64,000 bases of DNA from Coccinella septempunctata (GCF_907165205.1 NC_058189.1:49316270-49380269), one strand, 5' to 3'. Positions 1 through 13,234 are shown, counted from the stretch's first letter. The notes: generated by a model not told the origin, from the sequence alone. Numbers and translations are program-made.

Positions 1-760
1 GCGCCTGAGTAGTAGAAGAAACAACTGAATCTTAAGAAAAGAGAAAGGGGATATAATTGTGCGAGAGATTGTAAAACAGTTAAATGTATCATACCACGAA
101 GATGGCAAAAGGTCATACAACAGAATGGAAGATATTCCATCTATTAAAGTTAATTTTTTATATAGAAAAAATTTAATTAATATCAATCAATTTTAAACTC
201 AATACTCGAAATTACTTTATTACCAACCCATATTCGCGAAATAACACTCAAATTAGGGAAAAGCCTTGAAAATTTTATTCGTAGACCAAGTACTAGTTTT
301 CAATAAGATTGGACCTACATTTTTTGAAAATAATCGGAAAATAATCATTTCTGAGCCAAGCAGTTTTGGTTCAGTTCAGTGCCTGGATGAGTGACTTGAA
401 GTTTTTATATATAAATTAATTATATGTACCTACTTGTATTATTGTACACATTACCATTATTCTAATTACATTGTTCTATTAATTCTTGGTTTATTATTCA
501 ATCACCTGTTCTATACTTCATTACACTTCAAGCACAGCGGATCCTCCTTTTGTGATTACTGGAACATAAATCTCCCGATAAAACTGATGATTATTGTTTG
601 TTAGTGAGCTGAACCTTTGTTTTGCCAATTTTGAGAAAAATCTTCTAACTTCGATAAGCTCATAGGCTGAAACACGATAAATATTCTATTTAGAAAAAAG
701 GATTACACATTCGATACACTACAACTATGAAAATGAACGTTTTGGTCTAAAACCGCTTAG
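1..760. other. No recognisable feature
   Basis: AT-rich sequence with short microsatellite-like runs. No gene or repeat partner seen. Confidence 0.5.
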
Positions 761-765
761 TTTAG

Positions 766-936
766 AAGTTATGAGCGAAAAAGCGGAACAAACCCAAGCA
801 TTTTGAGGTTTTTTGGTACTCCCTAGATAGACACAGGGTTCTCTAGTTGGAAAACTTGTCAGAATCATCCCTGAACAATCAGTGAAAATATACCTTCGGA
901 ATATTTTCCATATAATATTTACAATATTATATTATA
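766..936 (+). repeat. Direct repeat left of mariner copy 1
   Basis: About 170 bp (AGTTATGAGCGAAAAAGCGG to TTTACAATATTA) recur at 1430-1603 in the same orientation, with the mariner remnant exactly between them. Confidence 0.85.
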
Positions 937-938
937 TA

Positions 939-1428
939 CGAGGATATATTGAAAAATTCTTAGCCTACTATAGAACCAAACAAAAACACCTTTGGATAGC
1001 TTTCCGCGTCAGTAATGTCAAATAGTAATCTCCGGTTATTGTTCTACACTTATCCAAAAAATCAATCATGATTACTCCATGGCAATCCCAAAAAACTGAA
1101 GCAAGAACTGTTCCAGGAGATTTTTGGACACGAAACTTCTTAGGTCTTGGAAAACCAGAGTGTCGCCATTCCATCGATTGTTGCTTTGTTTCTGGATCGT
1201 AGAAATGTATCCAAGTCTCATCCATAGTAACAATTCGGTTTAAGAAGTCTACATCGTTGTCAAATCGAGCACAGATTGAACCCGATTCTTCTACCCTTGC
1301 ACGCTTTTGGTCAACATTCAAACATTTTGCAGCAATTTTTCTCATGTCCAAATTGACGTGAACTATATGATGAACGCGTTCGAATGAAATATTCAGTGCT
1401 TCAGATATCCGTTTTAGCCCATTTAACC
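939..1428 (-). mobile_element. Mariner element, internally deleted and end-truncated
   Basis: The end CGAGGATATATTGAAAAATTC abuts a TA at 937-938. The minus-strand remnant at 968-1351 encodes the middle of a mariner transposase (IVTMDETWIHFYDPETKQQS, VFWDCHGVIMIDFLDK), keeping the first catalytic Asp in MDET. The segment with the second and third acidic residues is deleted, and the far end with its TIR is missing. A direct repeat flanks the remnant on both sides. Confidence 0.92.
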
Positions 1429-1429
1429 C

Positions 1430-1603
1430 TTAAGTTATGAGCAAAAAAGTGGAACAAGCCCAAGCATTTTGAGGTTTTTTGGTCCTCCTACTAAATAGGC
1501 AGAGGGTTCTCTAGTTGAAAAACTTGACAGAATCATCCCTGAACAATTCGTGAAAATTTCATTATCTTTGGAATATTTTCCATATAATATTTACAATATA
1601 CCT
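1430..1603 (+). repeat. Direct repeat right of mariner copy 1
   Basis: This is the second copy of the repeat at 766-936, with roughly 10% differences and two small indels. Confidence 0.85.
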
Positions 1604-1604
1604 A

Positions 1605-2718
1605 CACCCACAATCCAAATATACCTACACCTACATATCTACTGGACGTTTGAATAGGATCGATTTCAATGAACATCACTGATTGGTTCGAATGTTTTGT
1701 AATACTCCACCAGTCTATGATTCCATATAGGACTATGCTGACACTATATGCCGACGACACAGGAATCGCAATGCGACATCGCAAGCCAGAAATTATAGAA
1801 GGAATGTTACAAGAAGCTATAGATGAAATAAATGACTGGTGTATTAAATGGAAAATAAAACTCAACGGACAAAAGAGCCAAGCGATATTACTGCAGAAGA
1901 GGAGACTAAGAACTACAACAAATCTAGAGGTAGATGGAGAAGAAATCGAATGGAAAAACGAAGCAAAATATTTAGGTATCACCCTAGACAAAGGTCTAAC
2001 ATGGAGAAGCCATATCAAACAAGCCGTTGACAAAACCAAGGCAGCGATGAATATGCTCTACCCGCTGATAGGTAGAAAGAGCCACATGTCAAATGAGACA
2101 AAATTGAAAATAATCAAAGCCGTTGCTAGACCGCAACTGACTTATGGATCAGGTGCTTGGGGATTCGCGGCAAAGAGCCATATACAAAGAATTCAGGCAA
2201 CAGAAAACAAGCTACTACGATGTGCCACAGATGCGCCTTGGTTTGTCAGGAACAAACAGATATATCGAGATTTGAAGTGGGAAACCATCACCGAATTTAT
2301 GAAGAGGAAAGCTGAAAAGTTATTCGAAACAGCGAAGGAACATCCAAACGAAGAACTCAGGAGACTAGTGGACTACGATCCGGAGGAAGACAGAAGAAGA
2401 ATGAGAATTTACAAAAGGAGACCGAGAGATCAATTGAGGAGAGATTAAAATGAGTACGACAACTTATTAAAACTATACTAAGAAGAGATATCCGAAATGG
2501 ACGAACATGAAAACCCTAGCACGACAATGTGCAAGAAGAAATCAACCGATTAAGGGATAAATGGTTTATAGGCAAATGCCCGGAACCAACAAAAAGCAGG
2601 TTAGGTTTAGTGGGTCGCGAACTCAGGAGAGTGAGTAACCCCACAGTGTTCCCTAGAAATGGGTTCCTCTGGGCGAGAGATAGAGCCCCGTGTTTTCACG
2701 GTCGCAGATTCCCCCTGC

Positions 2719-2751
<33 letters not shown>
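1605..2751 (+). mobile_element. Jockey-type LINE 3' fragment with A tail
   Basis: The frame 1669-2448 encodes the last part of a Jockey-like RT: LYADDTGIAM with both catalytic Asp, INDWCIKWKIKLNGQKSQA, NEAKYLGITLDKGLTW, then the C-terminal region. It is followed by a GC-richer 3' UTR and an A30 tail (2722-2751). Everything upstream of the YADD box is missing. The 5' boundary is uncertain (about 1605-1735). Confidence 0.88.
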
Positions 2752-2752
<1 letters not shown>

Positions 2753-2759
2753 ATATAGA

Positions 2760-4770
2760 ATTACGTTTACACAAATTCAAATTCCCATAACTACGCCAAA
2801 CTTTGATACTACGTTTCATTCGTTTATTCCACAATTTTCATCTCCTATGGGTCTATAGACCCTATAGACCCTTCATTATAGAATAAAAAAAAACAAAGAT
2901 AATAATAACTTCTGTCCAATGAGATATCCATCCTTGATTAGCTCCGCTTTTTTGGATCATTCGTTACGTGTTTATAGTGGTCGAAAGAATGACCATTGCC
3001 GTTACCGATTCTGAATGGATGCCTTTTGATTTTTTTTCGAACCATTCAAGTTCTCGGATGATTACAAGCGTGGATGAGAATCAATTGAACGAAGAAACTG
3101 GTAATCTTGGCGCTACACAGATTGTTTCGGCGATCTTGGGTGAATCCTATAGTCAGGGCATTAGTCGAAAAATACCGGAGATAATTCAGCAATTACCTGA
3201 ATAATTTGTTTTTTCCAATTGAATTGAGGATTTGAGTAGCGCAATAACAAAATCTCCTTGAGAAATAATGGTTAGTTAGTCTGTTGACGAATTATCTGGG
3301 TGCAATTATGGTTGATGAACTTGTCAAATTTCGAATCACGTCTATTTCCATCGTTTTTTCTAGAATCCCTAGAAATGAAGGTAATTTTATATCTGAAAAG
3401 AAGCTTCACATCTGAATATTTCCGAATGATGACGAAAAATATGGATAGTTTCGAAAGAGGTTCTGTTTCAGGAGAGAAATCTTTTGATCTTGAATTCATG
3501 GATAACAAACCCTCAAAACAGTCCAGTGTTTCCTACTGATCCAATTTTCGAGAATATTTCGATCCAATAGTGAATCTTCTGAAACTCTCACTCCCAGTCT
3601 CTGAAAAAAAATCAATAAAAAAATTGAAATATTCGATTAGCTTCTTCTTGCACTAATTTGTCAGAGGCAAATCGATTATTTCAATTTTTTAATTGACTTT
3701 GTTTCCGAGACTGAGAATGAAAATCCTCAAGAGTTTCAGAAGATGCAGCCTCCTCCCAGATTGAAATTCAATCGATATACAAAAGTGAATACCTACCTGA
3801 ATTATGAGTAAAAAGCATTTCAAGTATGATCGTTTTCTAAAATGTCAAGATAGATGAGATATTCGAGAAAGGAATGAATTTTGATTGAATGAATAGGAAA
3901 AATATCAACCAAAATTATTTCCAAAATTTGCTTTTTTGGACTTGCACTATGATTGTATAAATTAGTCTGTGCAATGATATTATGATGTGTTTTCTCATAA
4001 TCCTCCTATTCAAAACTCAACGAGAATTCATTAAAATCCTACCGTTCAAAATATCAAGGCGAAACAAAAAGTTTTAGCTTTTTCAGGAAAATAATTAAGA
4101 TACCCACCTTCAATCTGATATATCACTATTTACCATTTAAAGATTTCAATGAAGGTTGTGACAACCGTTGGAAGGATTACCCTAAATAAGCGATCCCTAT
4201 TCCACTAGAAGATCGATCGTGTTTTTCACCACTACGTGAATATTTTGTAGATCTTCGATCTTCGGAGTAACAATAGCAGTTCTTCGATTCTTACTATTCC
4301 TCATATACACCGTTGGATTAATATAAAATTCAGCACTCCTGAACGCGCTCAAAATAAGAGAAGAGATCTAGAAACGCACTGCTCAACAATTGATCGTGAT
4401 CAAATGTAAGTTTCTCTTTATTCTTGGCCATTGTTAAGTTATCTGGTAGATATATCTGTTATACATTTGATCTTTCCAGAAGAACTGGGATATTTCAAGC
4501 CGTTTTTATTATTTTTTTTATTTCATCAAGATCTAGCCCTCTGAAATCGATCAGTTGTATTAGACTGAATATGGTGCCATAAACAAACATGAGACATTTG
4601 TTGCTGAACCTGATTTTTTCTCGATTGAATGCGAAAGTTCAATTCTGAAATTGAGAACAGTTGAAGAAATAGAAGCACATGGTTCTAGCAAGAGGGGGGC
4701 AATGCCCCCCAGAATATTTCAAGCTGGTGTCTATAAAATAAAATGGCTTGTTCGACATTTGATCATGAAC
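2760..4770. other. Mostly featureless, with two weak gene-like signals
   Basis: A frame with ATG at 2989 to stop at 3204 (MTIAVTDSEWMPFDFFSN..) looks less repetitive than its surroundings but matches nothing I know. TATAAAA at 4322 followed by a GTAAGT donor at 4406 could mark a small first exon. Neither is supported further. Confidence 0.3.
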
Positions 4771-4777
4771 CCATATA

Positions 4778-5365
4778 CAGGGTGACCCTTACAAATATTT
4801 TAACGGTAGATTCTTGAGGTCAAAAGAAACACTTTTTTCCTATACCATTTTTTCCGATTCGGCCTTATAAAAGATATAGCCACTTTAAGTTTTCATAATG
4901 AGCTGTGCCACGATTCATTTTGACCAGTTCTAATTTATGTTGAAAAAAAGCCTCACCATCAAATACACCCTGTATATATGGGTGAGTCTTTGACTCCTAC
5001 AAATATTTTAACAGTGGATTCATAATGAGCCACGCTTGGAAAAACAAAATTACTTTCAGAATAACTAGCTAAATCTTTAACACTACACATCTGTGGATCT
5101 TTTAAACAAAGTTGTATTCAGCGAAAGTAGGTACCCAATTTTTTAAACTTCACAGATACATTTTAAATTTTATACTTCTACTTTACAAAACGTTCAAATA
5201 TTCATTAGGTAGTATCCAACGTAGTTTCCAGAATTGGGTTTTTTAAATTTTTTGTATTTTCATGGTACGTGATGGTCATAATGAGAAAACTGGAAGACTT
5301 GGATGACATCTTGTGTTCCAAAAAAATTCATGAAATAAATGAAAAACTATATTCCGAAATTCACT
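4778..5365 (+). mobile_element. MITE family A, two joined fragments
   Basis: Fragment 4778-4920 starts at the family TIR (CAGGGTGA..). A piece of family D (4925-4972) follows, and a second family A fragment begins at 4978 with GGGTGAGTCTTTGACTC and runs to about 5365, where the distal TIR is missing. Confidence 0.75.
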
Positions 5366-5474
5366 CTCATGCTGCTGAAAGGATGGATTGACCAGCTCAA
5401 TCTCTACACATACACTACATCGAGCACTCCATCGAGCATGTTGTTCAGTTATATAGGGTGGGCAATTGACTATA

Positions 5475-6066
5475 GCAGCTAGAAGAAAACAGATGGCACA
5501 TTCTACAGCTCTTTTTTCCTGACTAATCCGAATCTGAAAACAGAACCGGCCTATTTCTAGATTTTGAGTTATAAACAAAAATTGAGATTTTGGCGATTTC
5601 GAAAAGTACTCATAACTTTTTTGTCTTTGAAGATATAGATCTTAAACTTGAACATTCTTAGGCACTTTTATACGTTGAATCTACTGACAAAAGTTTTTTT
5701 CTAATTCACATTCTTAGGCACTTTTATACGTAGAATATACTGACAAAAGATTTTTTCTAATTAAAAAATAACAATTTCAATGAAAGTTTGCATTTAAGAA
5801 AACGAAAATACGCCTACTGATTCGAAATGAAAAAATATTTTGAGCTGGTCAGTGGATTTCACGTAAAAAAGTGGCCGTAGAAGGTTTACTTTTCAGATCT
5901 GTAACTTCAAAGACAAAAAAGTTATGAGAACTTTCCGAAATCGTCAAAATCTCCTTGCTAATAACTCAAAAACGAAGAATTTAGGAGGCTACGGTTTTCA
6001 CCATTCTTTGTTTCTCTGAAAAAAGCTCGGAAATGTGATATCCGTTTTCTTCTAGATCTCATATTT
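5475..6066. mobile_element. Fold-back element (about 175-bp arms)
   Basis: Left arm 5475-5652 and right arm 5889-6066 are inverted copies (TAGAAGAAAAC.. and ..GTTTTCTTCTAG; CATAACTTTTTTGTCTTTGA and its complement). The loop holds a 56-bp direct repeat. Similar terminal sequence, GGGTGGGCAAAATTCG, occurs at 33399. Confidence 0.8.
5653..5764 (+). repeat. 56-bp tandem duplication
   Basis: CATTCTTAGGCACTTTTATA and the following sequence is repeated back to back (5653-5708, 5709-5764) with a few mismatches. Confidence 0.85.
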
Positions 6067-6744
6067 CACGAAATCCCATCAATAGACAACCACCATGTAG
6101 GGACAACAGAACTGTCCTCTCTAGAACAAACAATTGAAAATCTGAAGCAACTTCCTAATGCTTTGCTGGATATGTGGACCAATTTGTTTGAAATTTAATA
6201 AATTGTCTCATCAAAAATATCCCTCGAAGAGTAGAATGCTTGAGACGAACTCTTGGAGGACGCTTAATAACCGAAACTTTCAATTTTTTCTTCATTTCGT
6301 TTTTTTCCTGTTATTCAAACCTAAAATTTCTCAATGAAAAAAATTTTACTCTTCGTTCCTTCATATTTTGTGTAAAAAAACAAGAATATCATATATCATT
6401 AATCAAACCTAATCTGTTATCTGATCGAAATAAACATCTTGGAGCGAATATTCCTGAAATAAATTGATGGAAGGTCAGTGATCCCCATCAGTTTAAAGTA
6501 TACTGAGAACTGAGATTGATCTCGTGAAATTGGAGAACGCTTCGATGAATTCCTCCTGAATTTGTCACATTTATAGTGAAATCATCGAAAAAACTTAAAA
6601 AGAACTTCAAAACGATATCATGAATTATAAAAGTTTGATAAATTTTGGATTTCGTGAAAAAAAAATGTAACTCTACCCAATAATTTTTTTAAACAAGACA
6701 AAAGCTATCAAATAAACGGGGAATTTTTTTCAACGGGTTTTAAA

Positions 6745-6849
6745 GTTGCTGTTAGATTAGATTCTAAATTATATTAATAATGAATCGTAATATTACGATA
6801 AGAGTTTCATGAGGAATCGAATAACCCCATAACAAGTACCTTCTGATTA
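6745..6849 (+). repeat. Direct repeat left of mariner copy 2
   Basis: GTTGCTGTTAGATTAGATT through CCATAACAAGTA..GATTA recurs at 7801-7915. The mariner begins at the TA where this copy ends. Confidence 0.85.
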
Positions 6850-7796
6850 CGAGGATGTATTGATATCTAGTTAGCCTAGACCAATTCCATTCATAAAAAA
6901 AATATTGCGTTACCATAGCAACGAACAATAACTCATCAGAAGTGTCAGAGTGAAGTTTGAGGTCAAAAAAGTAAACCAGAGTTACGCAATAAATTAAAAG
7001 AAAGAAGATGTCCACCGAAATTGTGAAAATCGAAAAATTGGATTATCGAGCCATCATCAAGTACCTGTATTTAAAAGGGTTAAGAGCACTGAATATTTCA
7101 TACGAAATATGAAAACGATGTAGACTTATTAAACCGAATTGTAACTATGGATAAGACTTGGGTACATTTCTACGACCCAGATACAAAGCAACAATCGATG
7201 GAAAGGCGACACTCTGGTTCTCCAAGACCTCAGAAGTTTCGTGTACAAAAATTCCCTGGAAAAGTTCTTGCTTCAGTTTCTTGGGATTGCCATGGAGTAA
7301 TCATGATTGTTTTTTTGGATAAGGGTAGAACAAAAACCGGAGATTACTATTCGACATTACTAACCACTCTACGGAAAAAAAATTAAAAAGAAAAGACGCG
7401 GAAAGCTATCCAGAGGTGTTTTGTTTTTGCAGGACAACGCTCCTGCACACAAATCGCATGTTGCCATGCAAAAAATTCGTGATTTAGGGTTTGAATTACT
7501 AGAACACCCCCCTTATTCACCAGGTATTGCTCCATCCTACTACCATCTCTTTCCTCAACTGAAAAAAAGTTTAAAAGGTCGTAAATTTTCTTCCAACGAG
7601 GAGGTTATAAAAGCTGTGGAGGTCTGATTTGCAGAGCAAGAAGAAACATTTTTTTTTAAAGGTCTAGAGACGTTGCAGGTTCGCTGTAATAAATGCATCC
7701 AATTAAGAGTAGAATATGTTGAGTAATAAAATATTTTGACATTGAAATTTTGTTTGGTTCTATAGTAGGTTAAGAATTCTTCAATATATATCCTCG
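6850..7796 (+). mobile_element. Mariner element, both ends present, transposase broken
   Basis: Ends CGAGGATGTATTGATATC and ATATATCCTCG lie inside TA duplications (6848-6849, 7797-7798). The transposase starts at 7007 (MSTEIVKIEKLDYRAIIKYL), has a large internal deletion, resumes at about 7110 (NDVDLLNRIVTMDKTWVHFY) and is frameshifted at 7382. MDET has become MDKT, DNAPAH is intact, and the third acidic site reads SPGIAPSYY, with Asp changed to Tyr. It cannot be active. Confidence 0.94.
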
Positions 7797-7800
7797 TAGA

Positions 7801-7915
7801 GTTGCTGTTAGATTAGATTTCAAAGTACATTCAACGAATCGTGACATTACGATAAAAAGTTTCATGAGGATAGACAAATTTATCAAATTACCCCATAACA
7901 AGTATCTACAGATTA
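7801..7915 (+). repeat. Direct repeat right of mariner copy 2
   Basis: This is the second copy of the 6745-6849 repeat, diverged by indels. It starts three bases after the mariner's TA duplication. Confidence 0.85.
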
Positions 7916-8888
7916 TTTATGAATGAGTAAGTACTATTGAGAACTTTACTGAATATCAATTTCTCAAGAAACTACAGCTTCATTGACGGAAAAAACTGTC
8001 AAGTTCATTATTCGACTTACAACAAAATTAACTTTCATGAAATGCATGTCAGTCACTTCACACAAATAATTATCAGGTTTTTTATATTTAGAATTGCAGT
8101 AATTCTATTAATTTCGAAGAAAACACCTCGTTATCGAAGGTCAACTGATTTTTTCGAAAATTTGTACAGTTATATCACCAGTTTGATCTATATTATTTTT
8201 ACAAGAGAAACTGAGTCGCAGTTTACCTATCGTTGAAAACAAGGTCGTTGCAAGAACGGCATTCGTTAGCAAAAGAACTGACATTCCAATCTCGATGCGA
8301 CAGGAAATGAGTTCTGGTTGCGCATTTTTGATATTGCATAATCAAATTAATTTGTTATCCCCATTGGAAATTTATTATATAATACCTTTACTTAATTATT
8401 GGAAGTAATCGGTGTGCGAGAGTTACAGACTAACGGTTCTACAAAGTAAGAAAACATAATGGAAGCCGGTACTTTCCCGATTTTATGGTTAGTGGAGCAA
8501 CCATTTCTTCTTTTTACTCGTTTTGTTAGAGGGAGAGGTGACACAAGTGGAAATTGTCGAAAATAACAAAAAGAAACAAGATGCTTTTTATGTTACAGAG
8601 TACAGACAGCGGATGTGATCTATCCTTAATTCCTTAACGCTGATATAAGTCTACAGAATCTGGAGCTGGTGTTTCTAAACAACAAGCTTTTATGAAGCGT
8701 CGCTTATAACCCTTGTTACCAAATTTACCACCACACAAATTGCCAAAACCTCCGTCTGCAAACTTGTGAAAAAAAAATTTTGAGCTACTCGACTGTCGAG
8801 CTTCTGCAGTTTTTGTTTCTTGTTCCAGTTATTTCCAGTTGCTATAGATTCAACCCATATTAAGTTGATAGTAAATCAACCAAAGTTA

Positions 8889-9170
8889 TACTGGGTGAGT
8901 CTTCGACTCTTACAAATATTTTAACAGTAGATTCTTGAGGTCAAAAGAAACTCTTTTTACATGTACCATTCTTTCCGATTCGGCCCTGATAAAAAGATAT
9001 AGCCGTTCTAAGTTTTCACAATGAGCTGTGCCACCCCAGGAAAAATGTCAGAATAACTAGCTGAATCTGTGACCCTACAGATCTGTGGATCTTTAAAACA
9101 GAGTTATATTCAGACAAAGTACCGAATTTTTCAAATTTCACAGAAATTTTCTACATTTTTGTTCAGTAAA
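8889..9170 (+). mobile_element. MITE family A fragment
   Basis: Starts CTGGGTGAGTCTTCGACTC and follows the family through the GAGCTGTGCCACC block to the CAGAAATTTT block. The distal half is missing. Confidence 0.75.
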
Positions 9171-9192
9171 ATGGAATAAGCTGGATGGAATT

Positions 9193-9274
9193 AAAACTGA
9201 AGGGCTTTCATTTCCATTGACATAAAAATTCCTCCATGGGTTTTATATCAATGGAAAAGAAGCCCTTCAGTTTT
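9193..9274. repeat. Hairpin repeat, 34-bp arms
   Basis: AAAACTGAAGGGCTT.. at 9193-9227 is answered by ..AAGCCCTTCAGTTTT at 9241-9274 with a 13-bp loop. Confidence 0.85.
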
Positions 9275-9299
9275 AAAAGATTATTCTCTAAACAAATTT

Positions 9300-11850
9300 T
9301 TCATCACACTCACTGAAATAAAAGAACTCATTTGAACAACTGAGAATAAAATACATAAATTAAAACGAATGACCATTTAGTACTATAAAAAACCTCTTAA
9401 CAAAATGAAAAAAATATAAGAAACGACATTAAAAAAGAAGTAATATTCAATCTCGGGAAAAAATACTGATTATGATCAGAAAAATGGGTAAATACTGTGA
9501 ATGTGAGTAGTTATTACACAGTGATCTCAAAAATCGGAGTGTTACCTATAATGAATGATAGGTAATTCTTTGAATGACATAACTCTATTAGTTCGAATCT
9601 GAAAATTAAGCTCTTTATTGACGATAATGCTTTTGTGAGAGGTATTTCTATTTTAGTAATCCACAATTTACAGCTAAGAATTAATACATAGAGACGTTAA
9701 TTGTTAAGCCAAACATGAAAAATTCTATTATTTAATTATTCTACCGCGCTCAGTTCACGGATATATCGTGAATTAGCAATTTCCATTGAACACTAAACCA
9801 TTTGAGCTCAGGACGTTTCCTTTATTGATCGAATAAACTCAGTCGTAAGATCCTAGATGAGCCACTATATCCTTCGAAGCAATAAATTGAGCAGTACATT
9901 ATATTTTATTGAACATTTATTTTCTACACAAATTGGATTCAATCTCACTGCCGGTTTGAATATTATGAGCAAATTATTACGGAAGACTCGCCACCATCTA
10001 TCAACAAATAAATATGAGCATTTTATATGAACGGCTACCATCTGAATTCTGAAGCCATTGAGTAATCCTTATAAATATCGATTTAACCATTACTAATAGG
10101 CCGATTCATCGTGAATAATCTGTAGTCATTAATGTATCATTCGAATTCGAATTTCTAATAATTATTTCCGATTTATTCCAAGTATTGATATGGCTTGCGA
10201 ATGCTCAATAAGGAATTACGTGATAAGGTATATCATTTATGGATAATTTGATTGTCAGTTAAACTTTTAGCTATGTCTTATCTGGAAACTCCTGATATCG
10301 TAGAATGGTTCGTAATTTCGAAGCTAATAGGTTCTGTGTATCTACTGTACCTAAGATCGTTTCAATGTTTCTGATGTTCAAATTGAAATTTCGACAAGAT
10401 AACTTTCAGAGATCTTATATTTGTGTCATTATATGATCTGATTATAGAATCTGAAAACTGAGATCTTTTTGCAATCGTCAACTAGTACAAGTAAAATTTG
10501 TATTGATATTATCTTCGAAAGTTCGAAAGAACTTTTCAGGACTCATGTGAATTCTACGCTGAGTTTTTGTTTTCGGATTTTTTTTCTGAGTTGTGAATAG
10601 ATCAGAGTTCCAGCAAATCGTAGATTGTAAAAAAATAAATTATTCTAACTAAAGGGGGTATTTTTCGCAAGAATGAGCGATAAATAGATAAATATAGTAG
10701 AGTTCTGGTGTTCTTGATAGTTATTCAAAATTTTCTCGATACATTGCGTTCCTGGAAATACCGCTATTTTATGAAATTCTGTTTTCTCTTGAAATCCGCA
10801 TTTTTTATAGAACAATAGCAAATACCATCTAAGCTCCATCATAATTAAAATGATCAACAGCATTGACGTGCATAAGGGGATATATGACAAAACAAAATTA
10901 AACTTAATTTTATGTGAAATTTTTTATAATTTTGTTCAGAGAAGTTTTAAAAGTAACATGGAGTGTCGATTTTATTTTTGCGGGCTATTATGCTTGGCCT
11001 CATCGAGCACAATTAGTACGCAAGTATCGCCAAGAGCAGAATCTTATAATCGTCTCGAATTTTCTCTTAAACCACAGTTAATCTTTATCTCGTGAGCTTT
11101 CTCCTTAGTTGTTTTTTTGCATATGTATGTAACACATTTTCAGACTACCTTTCGTTTTAAATTCTTAAATGAATAAGATCGAAATTCTATATTTTTAGCT
11201 TATTGAGTGTTTTTTCTTCGTATTACAGTTTAGGACCATGCTGTGTATTAATTATTGAATATTCACAAAGACACATGAACTTTATACTCATTCTGCTCAA
11301 GTGATGATTCTTCTGGCTTCAGTTGTTCGAGGAACGCTACAGGAATTATCTTCGAGATCATCTCCCATAGATATATCAGTAGTTGTTCATTAGAAAATAG
11401 AAAAAATGAGAAAGAAACTCAAAAAACCTCTGACAATGTTTTCGATAATTCGATAAGTCTAACCATTTCATCCCCATAATAAAAAAAAGTTGATAAAACC
11501 TTTGTTATTTACTCACTCTATATTCAATTCACAGTCGACACATATTCGACAAATTATTCATTACATTTATATCGATAAATCATTGTTTGAGACAATATCA
11601 ATGATATTATGAAATATACTTTGAACCTTTGTTGATCTCCAGTCATTAACATAATACTTAATTGAAGGAATCCCTTCAGTACTACCCTGCCTTTCTCAAT
11701 ACACTCGGGTAGTCTAGGAGAAAAAAAAAATTTTAGGAAAATATGATAACACTAATATTTGATTTTAAGTTTTTCTTACCACAGCTTTTCGAAGAAGAGT
11801 TTCTCTAGACGACATTGCTGGAAAATATTCTCCATTTCACATTGTACACT
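9300..11850. other. Unassigned AT-rich sequence with one possible secreted-protein exon
   Basis: No repeats paired with the rest of the window. The frame at 10958-11091 starts MECRFYFCGLLCLASSSTIS, which resembles a signal peptide, and ends at a possible GTGAGC donor. No partner exon found. Confidence 0.3.
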
Positions 11851-11853
11851 CTA

Positions 11854-12283
11854 CAGGGGGAGTATTTCACTCGTACGAATGTTTTAACGGTAGATTCTTT
11901 AGCTAGAAAATCACACTTTTTTCCTTTACCATTTTTTTCGAATCAGCTCGGTTTAAAAGATACAGGCTGTTGAAAAACCATAAAAAAATGTTATTTTTAG
12001 TTCTATCTCACAAACGGTTTTATCGAATGAAATGAATTTCGGAATACAGTTTTTCATTTATTTGATAAATCTTTTTCGTACACAAGATATCACCCACGAC
12101 TTCCAGTTTTCTCATTATGACCATTACCTACCATAAAAATACCAAAAATTCGAAGAACCCAACAACTCTTGATCTTTTTATCAGGGCCGAATAGGAAAAA
12201 TGGCATATGAAAAAAGTGTTTCTTTTGACCTCAAGAATCTACTGTTAAAATATTTCTATGAGTCAAGACTCACCCTGTATAAG
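11854..12283 (+). mobile_element. MITE family A copy, internally deleted
   Basis: Both TIRs are present (CAGGGGGAGTATTTCACTCG and GACTCACCCTG). The internal GAGCTGTGCC half is missing. Flanking TA is consistent with a TA target. Confidence 0.8.
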
Positions 12284-12640
12284 TCAAACAGATGAACATG
12301 ACAGTAAATGGAGGTGCAAGAATACAATAAGTGAGTATCAAGTCAAATACGCACTTGCAGGCACACAAGGCTAAAATTATGACAAATTCTACAGATATCA
12401 GTGGTAAATTTCTTTTCCACGAGAGTTTTATTTTCCTGAATTATGTGCAGTGATTATAATCATGATTGAACTAATTTCTCCTTGATATACTGCAATTTTA
12501 TAATTCAATCATCATTATGTTCGTTTATCAATCTAGACAGGAAAATATTTGACGTTTTTATTTCCTGTACGCCACATCGTGGTTTAAATTGAGATGCATC
12601 TTCTTGGCATTATTCCATCGAATTGGCTCCTTCACTTTCA

Positions 12641-13234
12641 TCAAGGAATGCAAAGAATGCTTGTCGTCCTTTCAAATAGCGCAGCAGAAATGAGAATTTT
12701 GTCGTGCTCGTGTTTGGTAGCAATCAAAGTTATAATGTTTTTCATTGCATCGTAACTCGACTTGATCCAAAAAACACCGGAAAGGATATTCCTATAATTA
12801 TTGCGATTACAATGATTTAAATGGAATATCAGAATAGTTCCATGAGAATCGATTATAGCACTGTTTTTTTTTTCGTTAAATGGCATTTCTGGTTGCAGTA
12901 GGTACATAACATAAAAATGACGAGAGTTTAGTAAACCTTCACTAGCCTCGTTTCGATTAACCATTTTCGATTCCATTATTGAATACCACATATCGGTTCA
13001 TCGATCAAAATTTTTTCGACTTGGGCTGTAATAGTGTGTTTTTAGAACGTTAAAATGGTTCCGTAGATAATATCGATGGAAAGGTATACTTGCAATGAAA
13101 TTTATTGATTTGTAGCGCACATTTGAAAAGCGAAGTTGAAGGCTACTTCTGATATAACCGGAATTGACAAGAACATGAAAATATTTTAGTTTTTCACGGC
13201 ATCTCGTAAAATACAATGAGAATGACTTGTTCAA
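12641..13234 (-). pseudogene. Possible degenerate coding stretch, unidentified
   Basis: Two adjacent minus-strand frames, 13234-12998 and 12991-12641, are in the same phase and separated by one TGA, giving almost 200 codons with a single stop in AT-rich DNA. The protein is unfamiliar, there is no clear start, and splice sites were not resolved. Confidence 0.25.
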
